64,000 nt of DNA from JAMQKA01 sp034521835 (lineage in GTDB: Bacteria > Bacteroidota > Rhodothermia > Balneolales > Balneolaceae): the NCBI GenBank assembly GCA_034521835.1, contig JAXHMA010000004.1, positions 496,001-560,000 on the forward strand, given 5' to 3'. Within the stretch, counting starts at the first letter, position 1. Each line of letters starts with the position of its first letter. Shown piece by piece: positions 28,686-38,370 of the stretch. A model generated the notes under the pieces. It worked only from the letters and a program-made list of their open reading frames with translations. It was not told where the DNA came from and made no database searches. Made by a program: the position numbers and the translations under genes.

Positions 28686-29179
28686 TTAGGGCCTCCTCAG
28701 ACGAATGCTAAGTCATTATGTAGCAGCAACTTGCAAGGCTAAATGGGCCGTTCATAGACAAGGTTTTCCGCTAATTTCTCCAACCCTGTATGTGATAGGG
28801 TTGAAGCTGGCACCTTGCGGCCCACCGTAAGATAACGACTTGTATCCGACCCGGCTAGGATGTTCTGGACTTGGGGGGGCAGAAGAATTGGGTTTTCACC
28901 TCTTCCGGCCTATGGATTTATGAGCCGTCTCGGGCAAACGCAGCGCAGGCGTTAAGGGAGTAACCCTTCAGGAATTCCTTCAGAGGCTGTGGGCGTGGAA
29001 AATCTCTATTTTTGGAGAGGTCTTCCGAAGAGAATATCTGGGTTTCTTTTAGCCGCAGCGAAGTGCCGCCAGGCGAATAAATCAACCGGCGGTGATTTTT
29101 TGGGTTCGTTTTTGTTCACACAAAAAGGAACACGCCCTTGCCAGGAAAAGGCTTTTGTGACTTTTTGAGGAAGCCCTAG
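28686..29179 (+). mobile_element. Dispersed MITE-like element, copy 2 (494 bp)
   Basis: Ends TTAGGGCCTCCTCA (28686-28699) and TGAGGAAGCCCTAG (29166-29179) are inverted, 12 of 14 paired. The first 150 and last 70 bases match copy 1 in the same orientation, and an extra 230 bases lie in the middle. A hairpin GTTCGTTTTTGTTCACACAA with its AAAAAGGAAC arm lies at about 29107-29134, as in copy 1. No coding capacity. It ends 18 bases before the gap terminator. Confidence 0.65.
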
Positions 29180-29196
29180 TTAAAGCCGGTCCTGAA

Positions 29197-29237
29197 TAAA
29201 AACCCCCCTCCCGCTGTAAATCACAGCACGGGAAGGA
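29197..29237 (-). terminator. Rho-independent terminator of gap
   Basis: On the minus strand CTTCCCGTGCTGTGATTTAC continues AGCGGGAG, a GC-rich stem with one bulge, then GGGGTTTTTAT. It lies 30 bases after the gap stop. Confidence 0.8.
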
Positions 29238-29266
29238 GGTCACAGCAGGAATATAAGTTCCTTTCG

Positions 29267-30274
29267 TTATCCAAGCTTGGCAATAAGATCGGCCGTTCGG
29301 GCGGAATACCCGGCTTCGTTATCATACCACCCGATAGTTTTAACGAGCTTGCCATCTACCTTGGTAAATTGACTATCGAAAATACACGAATGCGTATTGC
29401 CAATAATATCGGTTGATACCAGCTCCTCTTCGGAATACTGCAGAATTCCTTTCAGGTCGCCTTCTGCCGTTTTTTTAAAGGCATTCTTGACCTGTGACTC
29501 GGAAGCCTGTTTCTCCAACAGAACCGTAAAGTCGGTGAGTGAACCGGCGGGAACAGGCACGCGGACAGCATTGCCGTCAAGCTTTCCGTCAAGGTGAGGA
29601 AGCACAAGGCCTACCGCTTTGGCTGCTCCTGTAGTAGTGGGAACAATATTTTGAGCGGCAGCACGGGCGCGACGCAGATCTTCGTGAGGACCGTCAACCA
29701 GCTGCTGGTCACCGGTATAGGCGTGGACCGTCGTCATAAAACCTTTCTCAATTCCAAACGCATCGTCGAGCACTTTTGCCATCGGGGCCAGGCAGTTGGT
29801 GGTGCAGCTGGCATTGGAATCAGACCGTAGTCTCATCATCGATCCGGTCATCATTAACGCCCAGCACGATGGTTTGTACATCACCGCCACTAGCCGGTGC
29901 CGAAATGATCACCTTCTGGGCTCCCGCGTCCAGGTGCTTGGTGGCATCGGCTTTTGTTCGGAATATTCCCGTGGATTCGACAATGACATCGGCACCGCGC
30001 TGGCCCCATTTAAGCTTGGAAGGATCTCGCTCGGACGATATACCAATTTTAATATCATCTATAAACAGGGCATGATCTTCGCCCTTTACCTCGCCTTGAT
30101 CGGTCCCCTGCCACCGAGTCGATCTTAGAAACAGGTGGGCAAGAGTCTTAGCATCGGTAAGATCGTTGATACCGACAAGATTTATTTGATCTTCGTAGTT
30201 TTCCAAAATTGAACGGGCAAACCGACTCTTCCAATGCGTCGAAAACCGTTGATTCCGACATTAATTTTACTCAT
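29267..30274 (-). pseudogene. gap: Glyceraldehyde-3-phosphate dehydrogenase, frameshifted
   Basis: GAPDH is the glycolytic enzyme that oxidises glyceraldehyde-3-phosphate. ATG at 30274 starts MSKINVGINGF, then changes frame at about 30225. The next part reads LENYEDQINLVGINDLTDAK and continues to GVNDDRIDDETTV. The KYDSVHG segment expected after HLF is scrambled (LRSTRWQGTD). After DETTV, at about 29820, one extra base shifts the frame to SNASCTTNCLAPMAKVLDDA (catalytic Cys). The C-terminal half, with HAYTGDQQLVDGPHEDLRRA and GWYDNEAGYSARTADLI, is clean. At least three lesions. GAPDH is normally essential, so another copy is expected elsewhere, or errors are present. Confidence 0.85.
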
Positions 30275-30489
30275 ATACATTTCTTAATTATGTAGTTAAT
30301 TGAATTGTGTGTTTAACGGGAAAGTTCTGTAGAACCTGCCAGCCATTTTAATAAATTGAGAAAGGGTCGTAGTTACTGGTCGTTCATATTATAAATAAGT
30401 TTCACATCTTCTTAGAGCATATTCCGTCATAATTACAGGTCAAATACCCATCAATATCGGCTGTATCTAAAATAAAATCAGCCTTTAAA

Positions 30490-30525
30490 ATACATACTTT
30501 GGTTTACACTTTGTATCTTCCTGCC
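30490..30525 (+). promoter_or_regulatory. Promoter/operator-like motif, copy 2
   Basis: Begins ATACATACTTTGGTTTAC and ends TTTGTATCTTCCTGCC. Differs from copy 1 at 5 of 36 positions. It lies 33 bases upstream of the ATG at 30558, a good place for a promoter. The ATACA/TGTAT arms could also bind a dimeric repressor. Confidence 0.5.
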
Positions 30526-30557
30526 AAAACGACAATCCGAAGAAGGTAAAAAGTTCA

Positions 30558-30875
30558 ATGATAAAAATAACAATAGCAGATCAGACCAAACCCATCCAAG
30601 AAGCTAGTCCCGAATGGATTCGTAGCACAATCAATAAAAACCGCGTAATGGGGAAACAGAATTGCGTGAAAATCGACATCGATTCTGAGAATGCCAACCT
30701 GCAGTTAACGACAAATTGTGGCGAAACTGCAAATGCTAAACCGTCCAACGATATCGAGAGCCGCCTTACCTTTCTGTGGGATGATTTGGTGCTAAGCAAA
30801 GATGACCTGGATCCCGCCGCTCTCTATGATTTTCTGAAACGGATGGACCAGTGGATTTCTTTCGTTCCTAAATAG
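30558..30875 (+). CDS. Hypothetical protein, 105 aa
   Basis: Begins MIKITIADQTKPIQEASPEW and is complete and soluble, with two cysteines (KQNCVKID and TTNCGETAN) and an acidic C-terminal half (LTFLWDDLVLSKDDLDPAAL). AGAAGG lies 16-20 bases before the ATG, and the 36-bp promoter-like motif is just upstream. I do not recognise the family. It is one of the few undamaged genes in the 25-35 kb region. Confidence 0.65.
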   Translation: MIKITIADQTKPIQEASPEWIRSTINKNRVMGKQNCVKIDIDSENANLQLTTNCGETANAKPSNDIESRLTFLWDDLVLSKDDLDPAALYDFLKRMDQWISFVPK

Positions 30876-31221
30876 CAGCTAAATAATGTCATTTCGGGAT
30901 AAGGAGGCCAGTAATTCTGTTTTATAAGTTGTTTTTACCCGGCCTTTGAAATTTTTTGTTGAACGAGTGACTCGAGACGGAAAGTTTAAATAAACTATTT
31001 CCTGTTTGAAATCCGCGTATTTCGGTGGATTGAGTTAAATGGTTTCAGCTGCCGTGGCGGGAAGGCAACAAAAAATTCGCCAGCCGGCGACGTTTTAGGT
31101 TCGTTCTTTCGTCGTTAAAAAAAATGAACAACAGCAGTAAGTGTGTTATTAGTATTGAAAATAGAATTTCGCCGAATAGACTTACCCCAAACTGAGGTTA
31201 AATATTTTAAAGCCATCACTA
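30876..31221. other. Stretch with a repeat-type hairpin
   Basis: No gene. At about 31098-31131, GTTCGTTCTTTCG and TTAAAAAAAATGAAC form a hairpin like those near the 3' ends of the two MITE-like elements, preceded by CCAGCCGGCGACG, similar to copy 2. It may be a fragment of the same repeat family. Confidence 0.4.
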
Positions 31222-31731
31222 ATGTCGGATTCTTCGGTACGCGCATTTTGCAGCCCCGCTGTACGAGCATCAACCTTTCCTGGAAACATCCAACTTTCAG
31301 GAGTATACACAATGAATGCTCCCATCCCGCCGGGGCATTCGATGGTGATCTCTAAACAACATGTAGAAAGTTTATTGGAGATAAACAAGGATCAGTACGG
31401 CGAATTGATGAGAGACTGAGTGTTCGTACCGCGGAGGCTCTCGAAGATATGTCTGAGGCAGGGCAGAGTCTCTTCAACTGGACGATACAGGATCGCCCGC
31501 CGGCTGTAGCCAAACATGTAGCCCATTTTCATCTAACACATCATTCCGGGGAACAACGACCGGCCTGTCCAATCCCGGCGACTGGTACCGCGCCCTGGAA
31601 GACCGTTTACCGATGAGACCGGAATGCGCAGTGAAAACAGGAGTGACTTGTCCCACCAAGAACTACAGCAAATAACACGTCAGATTGAAACCCACCTGGT
31701 GGAGCGCGAAATAAACACGTTCATTGCATAA
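31222..31731 (+). pseudogene. HIT-family hydrolase, broken (second HIT remnant)
   Basis: The first frame has MNAPIPPGHSMVISKQHVES, the HIT core before the active site. After frame changes, AHFH and PFSSNTSFRGTTTGL-type text from neighbouring frames reconstructs the HxHxH loop (HFHLHIIPRNN in relatives). The C-terminus reads SHQELQQITRQIETHLVERE and ends at TAA 31729. At least three indels. HIT proteins are nucleotide hydrolases or transferases. It is 10 bases ahead of the pncB remnant. Confidence 0.7.
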
Positions 31732-31741
31732 ACAGATACGT

Positions 31742-33166
31742 ATGGATTTATTAGACCGTCCGGCACTCTATACCGACTACTGATGAATTGACGATGGCCC
31801 AGGGATATTTTCTGAGCGGTAATCATACCTGGCGTCTCGGCCAGCTTTGATTATTTCTTCCGCAGTAATCCTTTTGAAGGCGGATTTACGGTTTTTACCG
31901 GACTTTCTGATTTCTTGCAGTTAATAAAATCCCCTGAGCTTTCATGAGGATGAACTTGCTTATTTAGAATACCAGGGATTTTGATTCTGAATTCATAAAC
32001 TATCTGCGAGATGTTTGAGTTTTCAGGTACTATTTATTCAGCGGAAGAAGGAGAGATCGTCTTTCCCGATGAGCCTCTTCTGATAGTGGAAGGAACACTG
32101 CTGGAAACCCAGCTTATCGAAACCCTGCTGCTAAACATACTGAATTTTCAATCTCTGATTGCTGACAAAAGCCGCTCGCATGCGCATAGCGGCGGGACAG
32201 GATAAAAAAATTGCCGACTTCGGTCTGCGGCGGGCCCAGGGATTTCGGCGGTATTTGGGCGTCCAAAGCGGCTATTATTGGTGGAACAGACAGCACCTCA
32301 AATACGTTTTCGGGCTGTAAATATGGGCTGCCCGTTACCGGTACGACTGGCGCGCTCCTGGATACAGTCGTTTGATGACGAACTCACTGCGTTTCGTACC
32401 TTTGCCCGGCAATACCCGAATAATACCACTCTTGCTGGTTGATACTTATGACACGCTTGAATCGGGTCTGCCAAACGCTATTACGGTTGCCAAAGAGATG
32501 GGAAGAGCGGGGATAGTCAGCTTAAGGGTATACGGCTGGACAGTGGGGATTTGGCCTATTATGCAAAAAAGACCCGAAAAATGTTGAATGAAGCCGATCT
32601 CGGATATGTAAAAATTGCTGCCTCTTTTAACCAGCTTGATGAATATTTAATAAGAAGCCTGCTTGACCCAAGGAGCTCCTATCGACTTGTTTGGGGTGGG
32701 CACGCAGGCTTGTGACAGGCCACGGCACTCCGGCCCTGGATGGTGTCTATAAACTCTCTTCAGTTGACGGCAATCCCAAAATGAAAACATCAGAGAATGT
32801 TGAGAAAACGACACTGCCCGGCGTAAAGAAAGTATACCGGTTTTCTAGTAGGGATAATGAGTTCTACCGGGATGGAATATTTCTCAGAAAATGAAATGGA
32901 GTTAAAAAGCATTCAGGATCCCACGGTATCCGGATAAGTCTACAACCGTTTCTACCTTGAAAGTCGAACCTTTACATGACAAGGTGATGGATCAAGGCGT
33001 ACTGCTCAAACAACCCAAAAGTGCAGCAAGTGCTGCGGAATATGCTCGGAAACAACTGGATCGTCTTCCCAACGAGCACAAGCGTTTTGAAAACCCTCAT
33101 ATCTACAAAGTGGGCGTGAGTCCCCGACTGTATAATACCCAACAGAATTTACTCTCTACTACCTGA
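31742..33166 (+). pseudogene. pncB: Nicotinate phosphoribosyltransferase, heavily frameshifted
   Basis: Reading across frames gives a full NAPRTase. MDLLDRPALYTD is followed by ELTMAQGYFLSG-type text, EEGEIVFPDEPLLIVEGTLL, LLLNILNFQSLIA, IADFGLRRAQGF, LVDTYDTLESGLPNAITVAK, LDSGDLAYYAKKTRKMLNEA, VTGHGTPALDGVYKLSSVDG and NPHIYKVGVSPRLY. The active enzyme makes nicotinate mononucleotide for NAD salvage. I count roughly ten indels. This density, much higher than in neighbouring intact genes, supports true decay. It follows a HIT remnant. Confidence 0.85.
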
Positions 33167-33625
33167 GGAGCCACTGAAAAGAAAAACTCCCGGATTTTCA
33201 CAATCGACGGCACGGTACGTGAGGAGGCTGACATGATCTGGAGTAAATTCAAGTCAGAGATCAGCCTTCCCGTCTCAAGACAGTAATTATTCTATGATTA
33301 CCTACTCACAGAGTAATCTGCCATCATCATTGGGAGGATAAAGATTTTGAATGGGAGTTTGATGTAAGAATAAGTTCGCAAACGTATCAATTTTGTATAA
33401 AGCGACGAATTAAAACCAGAATATCCATCCCAAAGATTGATCGAGACCCCGATCTTACACAGTATGAAAGCAAAACGACCTCTGAGTGCCGAAATCAGTA
33501 GCCGTAGATTTTTCGAGGGTTCGAATTAGTATCTCTCTCAGCGCCCAAATTTTTTATGGTTTTTTGAAAGTCATCGGGTATTTATAGATTAATGTATGAG
33601 TGTAAACTAAAAATTGATCAGCCAA
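33167..33625. other. Stretch without a gene
   Basis: The first 120 bases may extend the pncB tail in a damaged frame. The rest has no recognisable content. Confidence 0.3.
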
Positions 33626-34039
33626 TCAGAATTTACTCTTCAGGCCTTCAACTCCTAAAGAATAGAGGCCTTCCAAAGCTTCTTTCATCTCGTCTTCCTT
33701 ACCTTCAGCGGCCTCAAACGTAGATGACCAAATAAACTCTGATTTGCCGTCCTCCAATTCATTGACCTGTAGCGTGCCAGTATAATTTTGAATGGGCATA
33801 GGGGATTCGACTATTGAATAGGTCAGTACCTTATTATCAGCATCCTGACTTTCAAGCTTTTCCTTGACCTTTCCGCCATCCTGCAAAGTCAGTGTCCGTA
33901 TCGCTCCGATGCCGGCCCCCTCAGTACTACAATTAGCTATAGCTTCTACAAATTGATCCAGACCGTTGAAATTGCTTACTAATTCCCAAACATCCTCAGC
34001 GGGCGCATTGATGGTCCCGGTTACTTTAACTTTTTGCAT
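33626..34039 (-). CDS. SRPBCC / polyketide-cyclase-like protein
   Basis: 137 aa. It starts MQKVKVTGTINAPAEDVWEL, the standard entry strand and helix of the SRPBCC (START-like) fold, then VSNFNGLDQFVEAI. A late beta region (FIWSSTFEAAEGKEDEM) and C-terminal helix (GLYSLGVEGLKSKF) complete the helix-grip fold. It binds an unknown hydrophobic ligand. It is intact and monocistronic. Confidence 0.8.
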   Translation of the reverse strand: MQKVKVTGTINAPAEDVWELVSNFNGLDQFVEAIANCSTEGAGIGAIRTLTLQDGGKVKEKLESQDADNKVLTYSIVESPMPIQNYTGTLQVNELEDGKSEFIWSSTFEAAEGKEDEMKEALEGLYSLGVEGLKSKF

Positions 34040-34201
34040 AATCTCATCCTATTTTTAATCAATATGTTCATATGAACATACATTGATGAATTATGAGCAG
34101 CAGTTCTTACTTTATTTAGAGGTAGTTTGAAGCCTGCAAATCAGAAAAATCTTCCAAACTAATTTTTTATCCGTATTAGATATATGTAGCATTCCCCATT
34201 T

Positions 34202-34847
34202 ATGCCCCCATGTTCTAATTTTTGATCTGAATGAGACGCTTCTCGATCTCAGTGACCTCCGGAAATCGGTGGCTGAAGCACTAAGATGGTGACCAAGAAG
34301 TGAATCGTCATAGTTCGAAGTCATGCTCCACTATTCGCTGGTAGCAAAGCCACAGGTCGGTTTCATAGTTTTAGTGATATTGGTGCTGCAGCATTGGTCA
34401 TGCTGTCCAAAAATCGAAATGTTGAAATGGATTTATATCGGGCGCGTGATGCATCGGTCCCAATTCCGCTCGACCCCATCCGGATGTACCAGCTGCACTT
34501 GAAAAGCTAAGAGACAAGGGGTATCGACTAGCCGGACTGACCAATTTTCCCGCAGAATAGTATGGAGTGCCAGTTTCAGAATTCAGGAATTGCCCGGTAC
34601 TTTTTAACAGCATCTGGGTATTGAGGATATCGGTATCTGCAAACCCGACCGTCAGGTCTATTGGTGAGCCGCACGGAAGATGGGGACTGCCCTCGAAAAT
34701 TGCCTGTTTATTGCCGCTCATGGATGGGATGCAGCCGGTGCGATGAGGCACCTGGATAGACCCGGGCGGAACTTATATCTCCTGGCCCCGCAACGTTATA
34801 AGTTTACTACTTATCATTGCAAAAAGTTGAGGTATTCGACAGGCTAG
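34202..34847 (+). pseudogene. HAD-type (S)-2-haloacid dehalogenase, broken
   Basis: ATGCCC at 34202 runs after a one-base shift into HVLIFDLNETLLDLSDLRKS with the catalytic aspartate (DLNETLLD). Two in-frame stops follow, then LHYSLVA. Later frames give HPDVPAALEKLRDKGYRLAG, then LTNFPAE. The last frames give CKPDRQVYW, then ALENCLFIAAHGWDAAGAMR and NLYLLAPQRYK. All parts of the family are present in order with short deletions and several indels. Normal enzymes hydrolyse carbon-halogen bonds, but the substrate cannot be predicted for the remnant. Confidence 0.75.
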
Positions 34848-34939
34848 ATCTTGTACCTTTACATTCAGAAAACTGTAAAATTATATAGAAAGAGGAAGAC
34901 ATTTCCAGCCTCCCCCTTTTCTTTTCTGTCGTGTGGATG

Positions 34940-35363
34940 TCATGGTGTGATGTTGGCTTCAACCGTTTGTTTTAGGGCATTTCCTTTAAAAGCATAAAGC
35001 AGAGAGACCGCGATAATCAGTACCTGGAATTCCATTCCCCGACCTCCATTATTTCCCATATTAATTGAGTTCCAGCCGTATTGCGCATGCACTATAACAA
35101 TAGCCCCTATCATAGCGACAGTGAATAACAGTCCCGAAATTCGTGTCGCCCAATCGGGCCCGAAACCGCCCCAAAGCATTAGTAAAGCTCCACCTACTTC
35201 AACAACACCGAGCAATAACACCATGAAAAACGGCATCCCCATCATGGCAGCCACATCACCGGTCATCGCAATTTTTGGGAATCCGTGATAAATGAAGGTG
35301 GCCGCCAAGTGAAAGCCTGGGTAGCCAGTGTGCAATACCTGAGAGTTTATTTAATTGATCCAT
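34940..35363 (-). CDS. DoxX-family membrane protein, frameshifted near the start
   Basis: ATG at 35363 reads MDQLNKLSGIAHWLPRLSL, then one frame change at about 35315 leads to AATFIYHGFPKIAMTGDVAA. The rest has four membrane segments (MPFFMVLLLGVVEVGGALLM, then GLLFTVAMIGAIVIVHAQYG and others), the DoxX pattern. A small integral membrane protein, often tied to thiosulfate or redox metabolism. Only one indel, so possibly functional. Confidence 0.7.
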
Positions 35364-35710
35364 TTTTCATCCCTTTTAAGTTCGTAATTAATTCCAGTGT
35401 ATATATTAGATGAGCCCAGATATAAATATCTTACTAACGCGTTTGCCGGTTAAAAGAGAATTGGGCTTCTTTAGACAGCGGTTCAATTTCCCTACATCCC
35501 TCTTCTCTTTTAGAGGGACTTCTGAGAATCTGGCTCAATCAACTATGAGTGTCGATTAATCCGAGAAAGGAGTTATTCTTGGAAAAGGAGGACAGGAGGA
35601 TTGAACTGATTTGATAACGATTTGGTGCTTTATGCTTTAGAAAGAACTTTCAATCCGGAAACGCATTCTTATTTATCACCTTTAATTTAAAGATAAACCC
35701 GCTGAATCAA
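35364..35710. other. Intergenic region
   Basis: No gene or clear structure. Between two minus-strand membrane genes. Confidence 0.3.
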
Positions 35711-36377
35711 CTATATAAGAACCATCTGGTAATGGATCACATACACACCGGCAAGAATGAGCAATACGCCGGTCACTCGTTCCATGTGAGGCAGAATCTT
35801 GCGCAGGTACTTCATCAGCAGATCTTTAGCAAACGTGGAAGGAGAATGGTGGCAGTCATCATGCCACTCAATCCCACAAAATACGCCCCAATATAGAGGC
35901 GCCCTGCCAGGCTGTGGGTGCGGCCATCGCCTGCGTAGCAACCACCAGAAACAGGGGAAACAGGCAGCCAAGAGCCCCGATAGCATAGGCAATACCAAAA
36001 ACAAAGGCTTCCACCGCTTCCGTTTTCTGGGTGGCATTATTCATATTCAGGGAAAAGGATACATTTTTACCCATAACCATCAGGATGCCGAGTACAATCA
36101 AAATAGCTCCCATGCCGATGGTGATCCACTTCATGTAATCTTTTAACACCTGTGCCGCCACAATAATCATCCCGCCGGCAATAGCATAGACCACCAGAAT
36201 GCCCAGAATGCTTAGCAGTGCAAGTTTCAGCCCACGGTACAGCCGCTTGGCCAGCGAAGGATCACCCTGCGAATTTCGCGATATGAAAGCCACGATGTAA
36301 CCCGGCAAGAGTGCCACCGCACAGGGTGCCAGAAATGCCAATATTCCCTGTATGAACGAAAAGGAAATAAATTCCAT
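35711..36377 (-). CDS. ccdA: CcdA-type cytochrome c biogenesis / thiol-transport membrane protein, frameshifted
   Basis: Begins MEFISFSFIQGILAFLAPCA with the first conserved cysteine motif LAPCAVALLPGY. TM helices and IGALGCLFPLFLVVA, with the second cysteine, follow. At about 35880 a G-run lost one base: text moves to GAYFVGLSGMMTATIL, and again at about 35850 to STFAKDLLMKYLRKILPHME, ending HYQMVLI. CcdA carries electrons across the membrane to periplasmic thioredoxin-like proteins. The TlpA-like partner lies directly upstream (6-base gap). The domain is complete across the two shifts. Confidence 0.75.
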
Positions 36378-36382
36378 CGGTT

Positions 36383-36922
36383 CTAGCTTACAAGCCGATC
36401 AAAAAGTTCGCGATATTCTTTTTCGGTGAGGGCCGTCTTATTTTTCTGGAATACGATGTTTCCCTCTCGATCGATGCCTACGGTCGTAGCCTGGCTTTTT
36501 ACACCAAAATCGACCATAATATCAGGGTGTCCCCAGGTGGTCGGAAAAGTAAACCCTTCCTCTTCGGCCAGCTTGCTCATCACCTCTCTGGTATCGGTCG
36601 GGTCAATACCTATAGCCACAAAGTTCAGTTTATCTTGGTAATCAGGATATACTTCGGAAAGCACCGGCCAGTTTTTAGCACAAACAGGACACCAGGAAGC
36701 GGTGAAATAAACCACCATCGGCTTATTCTCATTTAATGACTCCTGCAGGCTTACGGTATTCCCCTCAATGGTCGTAACCTCAAAATTGGGAGCCTGTCTC
36801 AACTCGGTTTCATCCGCAGATGATGAGGCCTGCTCGGTGGATTCTGATTGGTTGGAACTGCAAGCCATTGCTAAAAGAGACAAGATGACGGAAAAGACTA
36901 TAATATTCGCTGATTTATACAT
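36383..36922 (-). CDS. TlpA/ResA-like thioredoxin lipoprotein
   Basis: 179 aa. Lipobox SLLAMACSS is followed by a low-complexity linker, then the thioredoxin fold: APNFEVTTIEGNTVSLQESL, active site FTASWCPVCAKNWPVLSE, and cis-Pro region SQATTVGIDREGN. It is periplasm-facing, anchored by lipid, and probably receives electrons from CcdA encoded 6 bases downstream. The pair could reduce cytochrome c cysteines, fitting the divergent P460 and cytochrome c genes. Confidence 0.85.
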   Translation of the reverse strand: MYKSANIIVFSVILSLLAMACSSNQSESTEQASSSADETELRQAPNFEVTTIEGNTVSLQESLNENKPMVVYFTASWCPVCAKNWPVLSEVYPDYQDKLNFVAIGIDPTDTREVMSKLAEEEGFTFPTTWGHPDIMVDFGVKSQATTVGIDREGNIVFQKNKTALTEKEYRELFDRLVS

Positions 36923-37246
36923 TTTAGTCGATGCTTAATGGTTTAATTTTAGTATTAATTGCGTAATTACTGATATCAATCTTTAGTGTATTATATATAT
37001 AGAATGGGTGAGAGTTAATAATCTTACTATATTTTTCAGCCTTTATTACATGGAATAATGGTGTTCAGCCCAAACTCGAAGTAACTCAAATTGCTCTTCC
37101 ACTTATTTATCCATTTTAATGGATCCTGAAAGTTCGTCAGGATTTGATCCTTTCGCTACCTAAAAAATTCTTTTTAAACGTAAGACGACCAAGGATAGCC
37201 CCACCTATATATTTCTACTAAACTTGGAATTAAAATAAGGGATACT
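36923..37246. other. Divergent promoter region
   Basis: Carries the promoters for ccdA/tlpA (left) and the cytochrome operon (right). AT rich. No operator recognised. Confidence 0.4.
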
Positions 37247-37768
37247 ATGAAGGATCGAACAGTACGTGGGATGAAGATCAGCATTGCAGCTATCTTTAGC
37301 GCATTACTTCTAATCGCATGTGGAACCAATGACAGTGATATGGAAGAAGAACCGGATCCCCAGGCTACGGGTATGGCGGTATGGAATCACCTTGAGCAGG
37401 AAAACTATCAGGATACATGGAGACTATTTCCAGGCACGGAAGAACTGTATGAGGGTACCGATCCCCACGGCAGTCTCCTGACTATCTATCTCAATGATGT
37501 GGCCTACGACGCCGCCATGAATGGTGAAAATACAATGCCGTACGGGGCCATCATTGTCAAAGAAAACCATATGCCTGACAGTACGCTTGTAGCCATAACC
37601 ACCATGTACAAGGTTCAAGATTATAATCCGAAGCACAACGACTGGTTTTGGCTCAGAAATAACGCGGAAGGTGTCATCGATGTTGAAGGTAGAATCGATG
37701 GGTGCCAAAGCTGTCATCAACAAGCCTCTGCCACTGATTATGTATTCACCGAACCGCCTGCGCAATGA
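37247..37768 (+). CDS. Cytochrome P460-family lipoprotein
   Basis: 173 aa. Lipobox LLLIACGTN follows an uncleaved-type N-terminus. Core text includes HGSLLTIYLNDVAYDAA, then MPYGAIIVKENHMP and NDWFWLRNNAEG. A c-type heme site CQSCH is near the end (about residue 156). P460 proteins oxidise hydroxylamine or bind NO in known members. That role is possible here but unproven, because the crosslinking lysine was not assigned. AAGGGA precedes the ATG. Its stop overlaps the next start (ATGATG, 37765-37768). Confidence 0.75.
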   Translation: MKDRTVRGMKISIAAIFSALLLIACGTNDSDMEEEPDPQATGMAVWNHLEQENYQDTWRLFPGTEELYEGTDPHGSLLTIYLNDVAYDAAMNGENTMPYGAIIVKENHMPDSTLVAITTMYKVQDYNPKHNDWFWLRNNAEGVIDVEGRIDGCQSCHQQASATDYVFTEPPAQ

Positions 37769-38220
37769 TGGGCGAACCACTGAACCCTGTGCTGGTTTTG
37801 AAACACCGTGTTAATTTTTTGATGGTCATGTTTTTTATGCTGGGATTATTACTCCTTTCATGCGGGAATAACAGCACCGGCGCCAATGGAGATAGCACCG
37901 GCAATGGCAATAAAATCGGCATGGAGCCAACTTTTGGCAACGTAGTGCAAATTTTTAAATCCAATTGCCGTAGTTGTCATATAGACAGCCGAACCAATGG
38001 CGTTCAGCTTGATACCTATCAAAATGTAATGGAAAGCGAAGGTGCCCTCTATGGTGAACGGGTCGTTCAGGCTGGTGATGCTGCATCAAGTGCGCTTGTG
38101 GATAAAATAGAACCCAATCCCCGGCACGGCGACCGAATGCCGCAGGGTGGTCCCTTTTTGTCTGAAGATAGAATTCAGCAGATAAAACAGTGGATTAACG
38201 ACGGTGCCGAAAATAATTGA
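37765..38220 (+). CDS. c-type cytochrome lipoprotein
   Basis: 151 aa. Hydrophobic leader and lipobox (LLLLSCGNN) precede VVQIFKSNCRSCHIDSRTNG, with one heme c site, then DRMPQGGPFLSEDRIQQIKQ with a candidate axial methionine and a final helix. It is like the small single-heme domains of planctomycete-type cytochromes. It overlaps the P460 gene by 4 bases, so the two are coupled and probably form an electron-transfer pair on the outer face. Confidence 0.8.
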   Translation: MMGEPLNPVLVLKHRVNFLMVMFFMLGLLLLSCGNNSTGANGDSTGNGNKIGMEPTFGNVVQIFKSNCRSCHIDSRTNGVQLDTYQNVMESEGALYGERVVQAGDAASSALVDKIEPNPRHGDRMPQGGPFLSEDRIQQIKQWINDGAENN

Positions 38221-38285
38221 CGCAAATACGAATTCCTGGAATCAAAATAATATGTAGTCAATATCTTCGCTCTTCCAAGGCTGAC

Positions 38286-38323
38286 TTCAGGCTATACAGC
38301 GTAGGGAAGCGGTATAGCCTGAA
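38286..38323. terminator. Hairpin after the cytochrome genes
   Basis: TTCAGGCTATA and TATAGCCTGAA form a perfect 11-bp stem with a 16-base loop. A second, shorter hairpin CGTAGC/GCTACG follows at about 38328-38356. They probably end or attenuate the cytochrome transcript before the YceI gene. Confidence 0.5.
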
Positions 38324-38370
38324 ATATAAACGTAGCCCATCATAAAGTGTAGCTACGGGAGGAGAACTAC

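Noticed and set aside
34398..34751. Minus-strand open frame of 117 codons
   Set aside because: The plus strand of the same DNA reads as haloacid dehalogenase across frames, so this is its shadow.
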